64,000 nucleotides of DNA from Clarkia xantiana subsp. parviflora (GCA_036873135.1 JAPTYO010000057.1:94001-158000); one strand, 5' to 3'. Counted from the first letter of the stretch, positions 39,230 through 50,727 are shown. Numbers and translations: made by a program. The notes: generated by a model from the sequence alone, not told the origin.

Positions 39230-39461
39230 GCAGAGGTGGGCCGTGGCGGCAGGTGGAGGCGCGTGCTAACGCGTACGGCCGCGCGTTGGCGTGTGGATGG
39301 CACGCACCGCTGTAGTGAGCGCGTGAGTGAATGGTGGACGGCGCGCGTGGGGCGCGTGTGGAGGCGCGTGTGTCGCGCGTGTCGGCGCGTGTACACGTGT
39401 GGTGGCGCGTTGGACCCCGTGAAGGTGGTTGTGGTTGAGGTGGGGGGTCCTTGTGCGGTCT

Positions 39462-39462
<1 letters not shown>
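39230..39462. repeat. GC-rich island with degenerate ggcgcgtg repeat
   Basis: Many near-copies of ggcgcgtg / gcgcgtgt over about 200 bp, standing out strongly from AT-rich flanks. Open frames here on both strands are produced by the repeat. Confidence 0.7.

Positions 39463-39496
<34 letters not shown>
39463..39496 (+). repeat. Poly-G tract, 34 nt
   Basis: Uninterrupted run of 34 G, followed by tggtgatgg. Strong G-quadruplex potential; exact length is uncertain because homopolymers are hard to sequence. Confidence 0.85.
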
Positions 39497-39497
<1 letters not shown>

Positions 39498-39780
39498 GGT
39501 GATGGTGTACAGGAGGACATGAGGGGCGAACGGGTGAGGCGGACTCCGTGATTTGGCGAGGCGAAGGCGAAGCGTGGGATGAAAGCTAGGTTGAACAAGG
39601 CCATCAGCTATGGTGGGGCTTCCGGCTTTGGCTTAGGCTTATGCTGGAGGAAGAGTTGCTCCATGCTCATGGCCGACGAGAGTGTTTGCGAGAGCAGTGA
39701 CTTCCCTTCGGGTTTTGAATTGAGAGAGGGAGTCATCTACTCCGACCGAGGCAAAGCTAAATATAAATATATAATGTGAT

Positions 39781-42700
39781 ATGTATACTATTTTCTAGGT
39801 TGAGGAATCTCTATTGATGACGTGATCTTAAGATACATAAATTTCATAAGTCTTATTTGATCCTAATTAGTAGGATTAGGGAAATTAAATTACATTAGTT
39901 GATAGCCGTTTCATTTAAATGTTGAGCATAATTAAAACGAGCTTAATTTGTGCGGTGTGCAGGATTCCCTATTTTTCTTTGTTTTGGTTTGAGCGTGAGA
40001 TTTGCGTGCAAACAAGACATACCAATCCATAATCTCATCAAATATCAATTTCATTTTATGTGTCACTTTCTAATGAACAAATTCTATTTACATAACGGCA
40101 AAATAAAATAAAATAAAACAAATCAATCAACATCTGAATTACAACGTTACCCCTCAAACTAAATGAAGAGTGAGAAACACCCTTACATAAACGGCCTATG
40201 GTTATTCTTTGGTAACATCATTCCACCCTACAATTTTCAATAGTTGCAGTAACAGCATCTTACTACAATTTTGAAACATTTAGCTTTATTTATTATATTT
40301 TTATTTTATTTCAGAAATATTTTAAGAAGAAGTACAATTAAGAGAAGGGCATAAATATATATCTATAATATGCAATTTGGAGTAATTTACTCTGAAAAAA
40401 TTGTAAAATTTACCCAAAATAACAACAAATATGAAAAATACCCAATTTTAGTTTTTTTTTTTTTTTTTTTTACAGAACAAACATTTGCCGAAAATTAGAT
40501 TACCGGCACATATTTTTCAATTTTTAGGTTTAGCATTAGGGTTTATTTTAAATGGTTTATGTAGTGGCATGATTTTTTTTAAACATTGTTGTGGTTGGGT
40601 GTTTAATCTGGTTATCCCTAGATCATAAAATTGTTTTCAAAATTTGAAACATAAACCCTAAATTCTAAAGCCCTATATGTATTGAGTTTGACCAGGTTAA
40701 TCTTGAAGGATAAACTGTTAAAAAAAGTATTCTCTAAATTTAATCCGACCAAAACTATTCACCTAATTTAATAAGAAATTGTAAAGAAACTCATAAAATT
40801 GCATAAACCCTTTGAAATAAATCCTAAACCCTCTATGCTGGAAAAAAAAATCGAACAAAATGTGCCAGAAATGAGAGATTTCCAATAAATGGTAGTTTAT
40901 TTTTAAAAAAATGGGTATTTTTCATATCGGTTGTTATTTGTTGGGCAATTTTACAAATTTGTCAATTTACTCACATCTTCTCACTTTTAAATTTTACAAT
41001 TAAGTAAAACGGAAAAAGTTAATAAACGGTAGCGAAATCTAAAAAAAAAAATGAAAGGCAATAACTTTTTTTGCTGAGTAAAATGAAAGGCAATAATTGT
41101 AACAACTAACAATGAGACTAAAGTGCAAGTACCACCAACTCAAGAATTAATTAATGGTGCACCGGTGCATTATTTATTTCCTCGAATAAATTTGCTCTCC
41201 CCTCGAAAATGACAATCGCGATGCACTAGGAAAAATAAACACATGAAGATAAAGATGATGGTTCTAATCTGATATTTTTTTAACACTATAAACATTTGTG
41301 TCTTATAAATGATGTGGTTTTTTTTATCTTATAAAATAAATCATGTTGTTTATTAATTAAAATATATATAATCTTAAGATAAACAAAATATCATATATTT
41401 TATGGTCAACCAATATATCATATATGAGATCACATTTTTTTTTAATAAGAATCACGATGTGAAGTATTAAAAAAAGAATCATTACAAATATTATATAAGG
41501 AAAGGTGACATAATCAATAATTCATTCATAGAATAAAATCCACAGGAGAAGAAAGCATAATCTGTTATGTTCACGTTCATCGAGTGGGGCTTCTGATTCT
41601 ATCCTGATTAAAGTGGTTGAGCCTATACTGGATCATTGAACACATGAACAGTCCATATCATGGCTTTGGAATCGATTTCGACCCATATGTGACGTGGGCG
41701 GAAGTCGTCGGATTTTAGCGTGTGATTACAGTATTTTATGCAGAAACGGCGATTTGAGCAAGATCCATAGTAACTATGGAGTTTGACAGTTTTAGGCCAA
41801 ATTCTATCATTTAGATGGTCAAATTTGCAGTTTTATGTTTCTTTCGTTTTTTTTTTTGTAATTTATTGGTTTTGTTTGAGAATTTTTGTTAATTTCGTAT
41901 TTTGTCTAGGGTTAGGGTTTTTCTTTCCAGTATTTAAGATATTGTTGGCCGAATTTTACAGCAGATTATTGATTAATTGAAATAATTGAAGTTTTCCTCT
42001 ACCATGCGTCAATTCATCGGCATTCTTATGAATCAACGAATTCTTGCGCTTTTATCCATCAAATTCTCGGTATTCATCTGAATCAACGAGATTTGATCCC
42101 TATCTATCCCATCACGTTGCATCAATATGTGACCCAACCAAGCTCGTATCCTTTTGGTAAGTAGGAAAAATTTGCCCTTCTAATAACATCCAAATTGAAA
42201 AAATATCCTCCAAAAAACGTATTTATAAAAATATCATGTGCTGCATGTATTATATTATTTACGGGATGGTTTATATCGCAGATAATACAACGGGTATGAC
42301 AATTTGACCCTATGAATCTGTCTGTCATGTTTTTTAATTTTTTTTCGAGAATAATGTTACTTTTTTTAGGTTTGACTACAACTTAGTTTTTTTTTTTTTT
42401 TTTTTTTTTTCGAAAATAATGTTACCAATGGAAAATGAACAAAAAAGGAGAGGGATATGGAAAGGGGAAATGAACTGAAAAAATGACCAACTTCTGTTAG
42501 TTTTAACGGAAAAAATTAACAGAGACCTCTTATATCAACAAAGTTGAAATATCAGACCTCTCAAATCAACATTTGAAATTTCAGACATCTCCCGCTAATA
42601 TGGGTCATAGTTTAGACATTTCATAGGTTGTTAACTCTATTTAGATTTACGTCAATATTGAGATGCAATCCAACTGGGTAGGCGGTGCCCCACACAAAGG

Positions 42701-43431
42701 AAGGGGTCTGTACTGATTAATAATCGTCTCTTCGCACAATAATTCAGGTTTCCAGGATGAAGATCAATGCTCTTTACAATTAATCGTGTATGCACCATTC
42801 GAAATATGTCTATTTATGTAATCATTTGCCGTGTAGATTTATCTTACTTAAATAGGTTTGGTTCCAACACAATTAATCATCCAGAAAAATATCCAACCAT
42901 CTCTACTTACAAGTGATTAGTCTCCCCAAATGAGTGTCTTCAATTAATTAATTTGTCGAAGAAACGGAAGGAAAACTGTATTCAAGTGGGGCAAATATTA
43001 CATTTCGAAAAGTGATTATACACCCCACACACTAATTATTTGTCATGTCCGAGTTTGTACGTGTCAATCAGTATTCACGTTCGTAATCATCGTTCGTATT
43101 GTCCGACTGTGCTCTACACGCAAACTATTGTTCAAACAAAGACTCGTTGACATATATATATGGTACATTTTAATTAAAGCACCTACTTTTCAATTCCGGA
43201 TGGATTGAAATTAATTTTCAACAATCCTACACAGACAACACTAGCAATCGAAACCAATCTACCATTCATTCTACATTCTGCAAACAAACTCAACGGGACA
43301 ATAACAATATATATATCCTCACCGATCGATCGAGAACAAACAACAAGTAGTCAAGTACTTAACAAACATACTCTCCTGCGACATTTAACCCCAACATACA
43401 CTGCATATTAATAAGTAGTCTCTTTCCTTTC
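39781..43431. other. AT-rich intergenic region
   Basis: No convincing gene in 3.6 kb. It contains one TIR element (separate entry), poly-T runs near 40449 and 42388-42411, and half-similar fragments (42490-42660, with the words caaagttgaaat and gtcatagtttagac) recalling the long-TIR element at 48 kb. Short open frames at 41783 and 43205 have no recognisable content. Confidence 0.4.
40383..40975. mobile_element. TIR element, about 590 bp
   Basis: The left end (gtaatttactctg ... attgtaaaatttacccaa ... aaatatgaaaaataccca) reappears as its complement at the right end (tgggtatttttcatat ... ttgggcaattttacaa ... aatttactc). Inverted ends of about 70 bp, no coding capacity: a non-autonomous DNA transposon, perhaps Mutator-like. 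Confidence 0.6.
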
Positions 43432-45504
43432 CTACACTTCATAACCCGGAAACCTAGCGCCCTCGGGGGCAAAAAGGTCAAACCAAAGGCAAGCCGTCCC
43501 GGCGAGTCCCTGATAGAGGCTAAACGCATTCTCCGATACGCCAGGGGCTGTTGTGTTCAACCTGACAAGCTTTGTAGCATTAAGGTAAAGGAAGGTACCG
43601 AACGCCTTTGCTCGGTCCTCATAGATGGTCTCCCCTGTCAGACGATAGAGCGAGAGAAATGCGTATGCATTTCCCGAAATTCCGTCCGCTAAACCTACTT
43701 TCTTCACCATCCCATTCTTCCACACCACCTCTCCGGCTTCTATAGCTGCGTCTCGGAACTCTCTGTCGTTCCGGAAAACCTATTCACAAGTACAAATATA
43801 TATATGAAGATGCATTCATTAATTATATAGCAAACTTAGACAAACTAAGCTACTAGACATGATATATATATAATTAAGTAGGGTGAACCTCTAGCTAGCC
43901 CAACTCAATAAACTTTATTACGGTTAACAATAAAATATGCGTTTTAACCAACTGTAGTTACCTGAGAGGCCTTGCAAAGAGTGATGGCGACGCCAGTCGC
44001 GCCGTGGGACCACTGAACGAGCTTGTCCCTTGGGTTCCCGTCACTGGAGGGGTAGTTCCCGCTTCGAGGGAACCTATTGTTGATCATGTAGCGAAGAGTA
44101 GCCTTAACATCCTCCACACTCTCCTCCGATAGATTAGGGGGGAAGTGAAGCAGTACTTGCAAAATCCCCGCAAGCCCATTGGCTGCGCCCAAGTAGCGGG
44201 TCCCATGCCACCTGTACATCAGGGGACAGGTGGCAATATCGGACGCACCCGCTCTTCCCCCAGCCAGAACAGCCTCGACAATGGGCATGAGGAGTTCACT
44301 AGGGAGGGTCCCTTGTCCTAAGTGCTTGTTTATGAATAGAGCAGCCCAAAGGAACCCGGCTCGGCCGTATAGGAGATCGTACGACATTCCGAACCCGCCC
44401 TCTTCGGGTCCCACCGGGAGGGCTCTCTCTTGTGCTAGCTGCATTTTCGCGCGGAACAAGAGCATACATAGTTTGTTAGAGAAATTATTAGATGATTCAA
44501 ATTTATTATATATATATGTATGTATTGCTAACATGGTACCCCTCAAACTCATGCCAGCCAGATAGCAACTGGAAAAAGAAAAATAGCACGAATACACATT
44601 GACATGGTGTAAATGAAAGTTCAAATTAGGCTTTTGTGTGTAATAAAATATACATACTAATTATTAAAAAAAGAAAAAAAAAAGAATATACTTTTATCCC
44701 TTATTCATTGTGTATGGTAAGTCCAATCTGAAATTTGTCACGTGTCAGAATTTCGACTGATTTATTGGTGACAGAGGTTCCTGCCACATATCACGACAAG
44801 AAGCTCCATTATTAGATTATAGGGTAGAAGACACGACAATGCAACGTGGACCGCACGCAGAATTAAGTGCGCTGCGTTCACACAAATTAGTAGATAGTGA
44901 TACTTTGATAGTAATATTTGGCCAAAAAAAGATACTATGATTGTAGTATGTTTTATTTTATTTCGGTCCAAGTTGGGCCGTGACACTTATATATAAGTTA
45001 CATATAATAATAATAAAAAATAATAGATTTTATGTTTTGTTGGATATTCATTTTTTAAATTTAAAACCGTAACTCCAATAATAAATTACTTACGTCAACA
45101 AAATGTGTACATACACAACTTAAGATAATAATCTAAAATCAACGTAATTTAAACTTATGGTACCAAAAAAAAATGTTGCACCAGGTAATGATTTTGAGAA
45201 ATCTGTTTTTTTTTTTTTTAAGATATCTATCACGTCAATAACTAACGGTGGTATACTTAAACATCTAACTATTATTTAATACATTACCAAATATGGACAG
45301 ACCCATTCGACTCAGTGTCGAACAAATCATGTACGTAACCCTTAAAAGATTATTATTATTATTAATTAATTGAGATACAGAAATCTGCATCCATTCATTC
45401 AATAATAGAGAAGGAGATTAGGCAATAATAATGATTTAGAATAATAATAATTACCTCAAGGAAGTGGGTTACAAACAAGTCCCTCCTTTGATGGTCCCCT
45501 TGAT

Positions 45505-46620
45505 TAGGGCTGGGCATGGTTCGGTTTTTGGCCGAACCGGTTCAGAACCGAACCGGAACCAGATTTTAGGTTCAGTTGGTTTTCTGTACCAGGTAAGAAC
45601 CGAACCAGATTTTAGGTCATAGAACCGAACCATAGGAGAACCGGTTTTGAACCGGTTCGAACCGGTTTTGAACCTTTTTTCATTTTTTTTTACTAAAATT
45701 CAAAATATACACTTTTTTTTTACTAAAATTCAAAATATACGGCCAATATATAACTATTCCTAAGTTAAGTTTCGAGTTCAAAACTAAACTCAATTGACTG
45801 TAGAACTGATATGAGCTAACATAATATATAATAACTATATATAAGTAAACAAATCAGCTACCACCACCTATATATCCAATATGAACCAAACTCAAATAGT
45901 GAAGGATCTACCCTAAGGGTGTAAACGATTCAAGCTACTCGTGAGCTTCTCGAGATCGGTTTGGTCGATATTCAAATTCGACTCGCTAAATTTCGAGTCG
46001 AGTTGAACTTTTTTTTATACCGGGTCGAGTTCGAGTTCACTTGTACTCGACTCGAGAGGCTAGCGAGCCTAATCGAGCTTTTTTGTTCTGCATATTCGAG
46101 TCGAGTTCGAGTTTGATTTTTTCGAGTTTTACGTAATAATATTATATATGTATATATTGAGTCGAGGAAGAGCTCGACCTCGAGCTAAGATGCACCATTT
46201 ATTATTTAATTGAATTTTTAACCTTATCGAGCCGAACTCGAACATGTCAAGTATGGCACTGAGTCGAGCTCGAGCTTGAAAAATTAAGGCTCGGTCGAGT
46301 TCGATCTCGAGTAAACTGAGTCGAGTTCGAGCTTGCCGGATACTCGGCTTGTTTATAGCCCTTTAATCTACCCAAAAAAAAAAAGATGCAAGAGTGTGTT
46401 ACTATTTAACAATTTAGACTTTATGTAATAAAAGTGGTTCTGAAAAACTTGTTCAAAACCGGTTCGGAACCTGTTTTGAACCAGTTGAAAACCGCTCCAT
46501 ATATTCCTTATCAAAACCGAACCATTTAAGAACCGGTTCAGTCAGAACCGGTTTGTATTGATTCGGTTCCGGTTTGGTTCCGGTTCGGTTCGCCCGAACC
46601 GGTTTTTATGCCCAGCCCTA
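45505..46620. mobile_element. hAT-type non-autonomous element in GCL1 exon 3
   Basis: Inverted ends tagggctgggcat (left) and its complement atgcccagccc ta (right), with an exact 8-bp direct duplication CCCTTGAT at 45497-45504 and 46621-46628. 8-bp duplications are diagnostic of hAT. Subterminal regions are packed with ggttcggttccgg / gaaccggttc motifs in both orientations. No transposase. It contains a second element at 45914-46365; the host element without it would be about 656 bp. Confidence 0.85.
45914..46365. mobile_element. Second hAT-like element nested inside the first
   Basis: 452 bp with ends taagggtgtaaacga and, inverted, taaagggctataaacaag. Exact 8-bp duplication ATCTACCC at 45906-45913 and 46366-46373. 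Interior is dense in tcgagtcgag/ctcgagctc motifs. No coding. Confidence 0.8.
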
Positions 46621-46628
46621 CCCTTGAT

Positions 46629-46690
46629 AGTTGGCCACCGCAGCTCCCACCGCGTAAACTCCGCCTCTCCCATTCAAAAATGTCACATGC
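46629..46690 (-). other. GCL1 exon 3, upstream piece
   Basis: Codons for HVTFLNGRGGVYAVG... up to the target duplication; the exon resumes beyond the hAT at 45504-45455 (HQRRDLFVTHFLE). Listed so that the split exon can be located. Confidence 0.8.
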
Positions 46691-46904
46691 CTGAAAATAT
46701 TGATTTTTCCCATCATATATATTAGCATTTAGCACTTTTTATAGGATTTTTTTTTTCTCAATCTATTATTGTTCTTATTTTGAAAAAAAAAAAAAAAACT
46801 ATTGAACCCTTTAATATATATATATATATATATATATCCGTACTTATTAATTTATTACGTATATGATTTTTTTCCCGGTGTCCAACCACTAAACTATATT
46901 GATC

Positions 46905-47371
46905 TATAGCTCTAAACGAGCCGAGTCGAGCCGGGTATCTGACAAGCTCGACTCGACACAGTTTACTCGAGCTCAAGTCGAACTCGATCGAGCCTTAATT
47001 TTTCAAGCTTGAGCTCAACTCGATTCAATACTCGCTGAGTTCAAGCTCGGCTCGATAAGATTAAAAAATTCAATTAAATTATAAATGATGTATCTTAACT
47101 CGAGTTCGAACTCGACTCGATTAGGACTTTGGCCCGAACTCGACTTGAACTCAATATATTATATAATATTATAACATAAAGCTCGAAAAACTCTCGAATA
47201 GACAAAACAAAAAAAAAAATCGATTATGCTCACGAACCTCTTGAGTCAGTACCAGTGAACTCGAACTCAACTTGGTATCAGAAAAAACTCGACTCGAGCT
47301 CGAAATTTAGCGAGTCGAATTCGAATATCGGCCGAGCCGATCTCGAGTAGTTTGACTCGTTTACACCCCTA
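46905..47371. mobile_element. Third hAT-like element, in GCL1 intron 2
   Basis: 467 bp with ends tatagctctaaacgag and, inverted, taggggtgtaaacgag; 8-bp duplication TATTGATC at 46897-46904 and 47372-47379. Same ctcgactcg/tcgagctcg interior as the nested element, so both belong to one family. Confidence 0.8.
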
Positions 47372-47513
47372 TATTGATCTGTCCGGCCCTCGGCTCTTTA
47401 GGGGTAAGGTAAAGTTCTGGTGACCGGTGAACGGGCTGAACTTTCCTTAAAAAAAAATTCAGCAGCCCCTTTCTTGAACGGGCTTAAGGTTTTTTTTCCC
47501 CTTCTGCGTAAAA

Positions 47514-47556
47514 TACGGATTAGCAATTCGACGCTTTCGGCCACTCGGCCATCTCT
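47514..47556 (-). pseudogene. Partial organellar-type tRNA-Ser(GCU)
   Basis: Minus strand reads agagatggccgagtggccg, then aaagcgtcg.attgctaatccgt, matching from memory the 5' half (acceptor edge, D-arm, anticodon GCT) of chloroplast trnS-GCU. The variable and T arms are not recognisable downstream, so it is a nuclear fragment, not a working tRNA. Confidence 0.5.
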
Positions 47557-47899
47557 TGAAAAGGAAAATTTTGGATTTTCTAACCTTTTTTTTGTTTAAA
47601 AATAAGATGTGCACTAACTATTTTAAATGCTCGAATTTATAGGTGAATGTATTCAATGGTCAACAGGATGTTGAAGTACTGTGCCGAATACATTCACCTA
47701 TAAGTTCGAACTTATGAAACAATTATTAAATGCACATCTCATTTTTTAATTAACATGTATCAGAGCACACATATTCATATTCTAGTTATAACGAACTCAT
47801 TCTAAAAGGAAAAATGTTAAAAAAAACATTATATTGAAAGCTGAGACGGTAAGTTGAAGCTCATTAATTGTATGGACATAAGTGAAGTTAAAATCGAGG

Positions 47900-47981
47900 T
47901 GACCATGCTAAAACTCATAATATCAACTCAAGGAAGGTGTTGACCATGCTAAAACTCATAATATCAACTCAAAGAAGGTGT
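47900..47981 (+). repeat. 41-bp tandem duplication
   Basis: Two adjacent copies of a unit starting tgaccatgctaaaactcata with one difference (ggaagg / aagaagg), in GCL1 intron 2. Confidence 0.85.
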
Positions 47982-48249
47982 TGGCAAAATGAAAAACAAT
48001 GAGATCAATGCCAAAATGTTCATCTGTGTCTTAACTAAATATTTCATAAGCTCAAAGTATTCTCTAAACAGCTCGAAGAAACGCTCATTCTCTACGGCAT
48101 CATAGTATTGTTAGGTATGATATCCGAATGGTTCGAGAGTTGACAACTAAGACAAGTAGTGGACTAAGTTCAGTAGTATTTTAGCCTTTTATAATATAGT
48201 GTTAGGAATCTATATACTGTATGAGGTTTGTTATATGTGAGATTTTAGT

Positions 48250-48565
48250 ATTCGAAGTTTACATTATTGATATTAGCTGTCTGAAGTTTTAACTTTGTTG
48301 AAATTTGATTTCCGTCCATTTTTGCTGTTAAATTTAATAGAATAGTGTGATCAGTCGAAATTACTCCTAATATTTTTATGTTTACTCTGGCCACACCCAA
48401 CTCCGACCGGCCACCACCCAACTCCGGTCGGCCACCAGCCTATGAGGGGCAATTTTGAGATTTATTTTGTCACATGACCAATTTATGGCAATTTTAGCAG
48501 TAAATTTGGACGGAAACATCAAATTTCAACAAAGTTGTCAATATCAACAATTTAAACTTCAGACA
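48250..48565. mobile_element. Long-TIR element with GC-rich core in GCL1 intron 2
   Basis: Left arm words gtctgaagttttaac, tttgttgaaatttgat and ccgtcc reappear inverted in the right arm (about 48484-48562). The centre holds ccaccacccaactcc-type GC-rich sequence, the same kind of core as in the UGT intron element. About 315 bp, non-coding. Confidence 0.6.
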
Positions 48566-49236
48566 AGAAAAAAAAAAAGAAGTTAATAAAATTACCTAGG
48601 GGAGGCCTTGGGCGAAGCAGCCGCACAAGCGTCGACAATATTAGCGGCGAGTAGTAGGTCATGAGGGTTGCCGGTAACCTCGTACGACCTCAGGCAAGTG
48701 ACAGCTGTCCCAAGCAGACCCGTGAAGGCGGTGGGGTCCAGACCCGACCCGCCACAAGCGCCTTCCTTCCAAGTCGCCTGCACCACCTTTGTTCACCCAA
48801 CCAACCAAGGACGCCGACACTATAATGGTTAGAATCAAGCCAACAAGTGTCACCTCAATAAATTACAACTAATTATTTTTTTAGTATACGTAGAGGCGCA
48901 AGCAAAGAGTTAATCTACTTAAAATCAGTTGGGTTAATAATACTCGAATTCAAGTTCGCATATACTCATTTCCAACTAATTACTCGTTATCAAGGGAGAA
49001 AAACTAAGTTATTATAATTAATTAAAAGGGAGAAATATTTGTAAAGTAATAATTAGATAGATAGATACCTGGTCCTTGAGAGAGATGGCAGCACGGAGGA
49101 AAGTGTCTCTGGGTAGAGAGAGATCATGAGTGGGGACTATCTGAAGAAGATCAAGCTCAACTTCGCCGCCGTGGCGATCCTCATGGTGGTTATTGTCCTT
49201 AGAGCTGGAAGACGAAAACTGCACCGCCGATGACAT

Positions 49237-49610
49237 TCACACACTTTTCTCTCTCTACACTACACCTACCTAGCTTGTTTTCCCACTATATATATATATA
49301 TATCTTTTTAATTTGTTCTACACAGCTAGCTTTCCATATTAATATAACATAAAGGGTTAATTACAACAAAACAAACAAAAACTGAATTTTATTTATTGTA
49401 AAAAATAAACATAAATTATATTGATTTCAAAAAATTGATGAAAAATTAATATCTAATATATTTTAATAGGTGTTGTGTTGATTTTTCTTTCATACACAAG
49501 CGGATAAACATAATATAATTATATATATATATATATATATGATTTTTATAATTATTATATATAAAAGTTAACATAATTTACACTTTGTCATAATTTTAAA
49601 ATTAAGTTTT
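49237..49610. promoter_or_regulatory. GCL1 upstream region
   Basis: AT-rich, with (TA)n at about 49284-49302 that could serve as a TATA region for GCL1 (minus strand) and another (AT)n near 49521-49540. Ends where the gypsy sequence begins. Confidence 0.4.
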
Positions 49611-50237
49611 TTTATAGACGGTCTCAAGAAAAGAGTGCACGCATTAAAAGGAGGATGGGCAGAAGAACTTAGCAGTGTTCTGTGGGCACTTCGAACAACT
49701 CCAAAAGAGTCAACTGGAGAAACACCATTCAGCCTGGTGTATGGAACGGAAGCAGTCGCTCCCATCGAAATTGCTGTCTCATCCTATCGCACAACCCATT
49801 TCAACACACAAGCCAACGAAGTAGACATGCGTCTAGACTTAGACTTGGCTGAAGAAAAAAGGCGTAACTCCGAACACAATCAGGCACGCATGCGTTTGAT
49901 CACCGCAAGATATTACAACAGGAAGGTGAAAGAAAGGCAATTCCATGTTGGAGAAATGGTGTGGAGAAGGAATGAATTCTCACATCTCGATCAAATCAAC
50001 AAGATGTCTCCAAAATGGGAAGGCCCTTACAAGGTCGTATCCATCCCGTACATCAACGCATATCGCCTAGAAGATGCAGATGGCAATGTCTCTACAAATA
50101 CATTTAGTGGAGGACATTTGAAGAAATTCACGGATAAAAGGATAATCTTCTATCACAAAAGGAGCTATTGTATGAAGCCCTTTTGCTCTTATTTCCATAA
50201 TGCATCTACTCTTTTAAAAGACCACTCCCTTATATAA
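49611..50237 (+). mobile_element. Ty3/gypsy integrase C-terminal fragment (Tat/Ogre-like)
   Basis: The open frame begins abruptly at acggtctcaagaaaaga and reads integrase C-terminal sequence: GWAEELSSVLWALRTTPK, STGETPFSLVYGTEAV, LDLDLAEEKRRNSEHNQAR, ARYYNRKVKERQFHVGEMV, SPKWEGPYKVV and HLKKF. This combination is typical of gypsy Tat-lineage polyproteins. Everything upstream (gag, protease, RT, RNase H, integrase core) is missing, so the element is 5' truncated next to GCL1. Confidence 0.85.
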
Positions 50238-50727
50238 AGTGGCATCTCTGTAATAATCTCACAAACCTAATGAAGTCGTTCTATCTTCGTAGGAACACAA
50301 CTACTTTATGTACGTTACTTGGAAACAAAACAAAGTAACTACAACAACTATTATCTACACCAACAAGGAGTTTATTTCTCCTAAGTTGGCATCTATCTCA
50401 AGAAGGCGCCGGCAACACAAAGCAATGGCGCTACGCCCACAACCAACTTATATGACGAAAGGACAACTTGCGGAATACCTACAAAAAAGGAACTTATAGC
50501 AATTCTCTGCCCAAGGTGACGACTATCCAAGAAGCTGTCATCTATAAACAATATCTTGGTTTAACACCAAGATCTACTATCAAAACGACGACTATTCACG
50601 GGCGTCAACCACAAGCAATATCTTGGATTAACACCAAGACCTACCATGTCAAGAATAGAGACAAAACCTCACGTTCATAGCCATTCCCTGGAATCAGAAC
50701 AGGATGGGCAAATACGATAACAGGTTA
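50238..50727 (+). mobile_element. Retrotransposon 3' untranslated region
   Basis: Non-coding sequence downstream of the integrase stop, with partial direct repeats around ggtgacgactatcc and aacaccaag(at/ac)ct. It leads straight into the 66-bp repeats and probably belongs to the element's 3' UTR. LTR boundaries were not recognised. Confidence 0.45.

Larger units (their letters stand above)
38427..39780 (-). mobile_element. Probable LINE-like (non-LTR) remnant
   Basis: On the minus strand the region ends with ...aataaagttcggctttgatt followed by a 14-nt A run (T run at 38427-38440), the typical 3' end of a plant LINE. A 247-codon open frame (39217-38474) lacks any recognisable domain and is Ser/Leu/Phe-rich, so it is treated as 3' UTR or chance. 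The 5' side contains a GC-rich island with repeated ggcgcgtg. No target duplication identified. Confidence 0.35.
43432..49236 (-). pseudogene. GCL1: LanC-like protein GCL1-like, exon 3 split by hAT insertion
   Basis: Plant LANCL/GCR2-like family. Coding exons on the minus strand: 49236-49069 (starts MSSAVQFSSSSS), 48777-48596, exon 3 as two pieces 46690-46621 and 45496-45455, 44438-43962 and 43779-43432. Without the insertion and one copy of its 8-bp target duplication all exons join in frame to 428 residues, the normal size. LanC features: GLLGTAVTCLRSYEVTG, LNGRGGVYAVGAAVA, GMSYDLLYGRAGFLWAALF, YLGAANGLAGILQVLL, VQWSHGATGVAITL, ADGISGNAYAFLSLYRLTG and the terminal FPGYEV. The LanC zinc ligands (Cys in WCHG and Cys-His later) read as WSHG and AD, as I recall for GCL1. 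The hAT breaks exon 3, so normal mRNA is unlikely unless the insert is spliced out; hence called pseudogene or null allele. A TATA-like (TA)n lies about 50 bp upstream. Confidence 0.85.
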
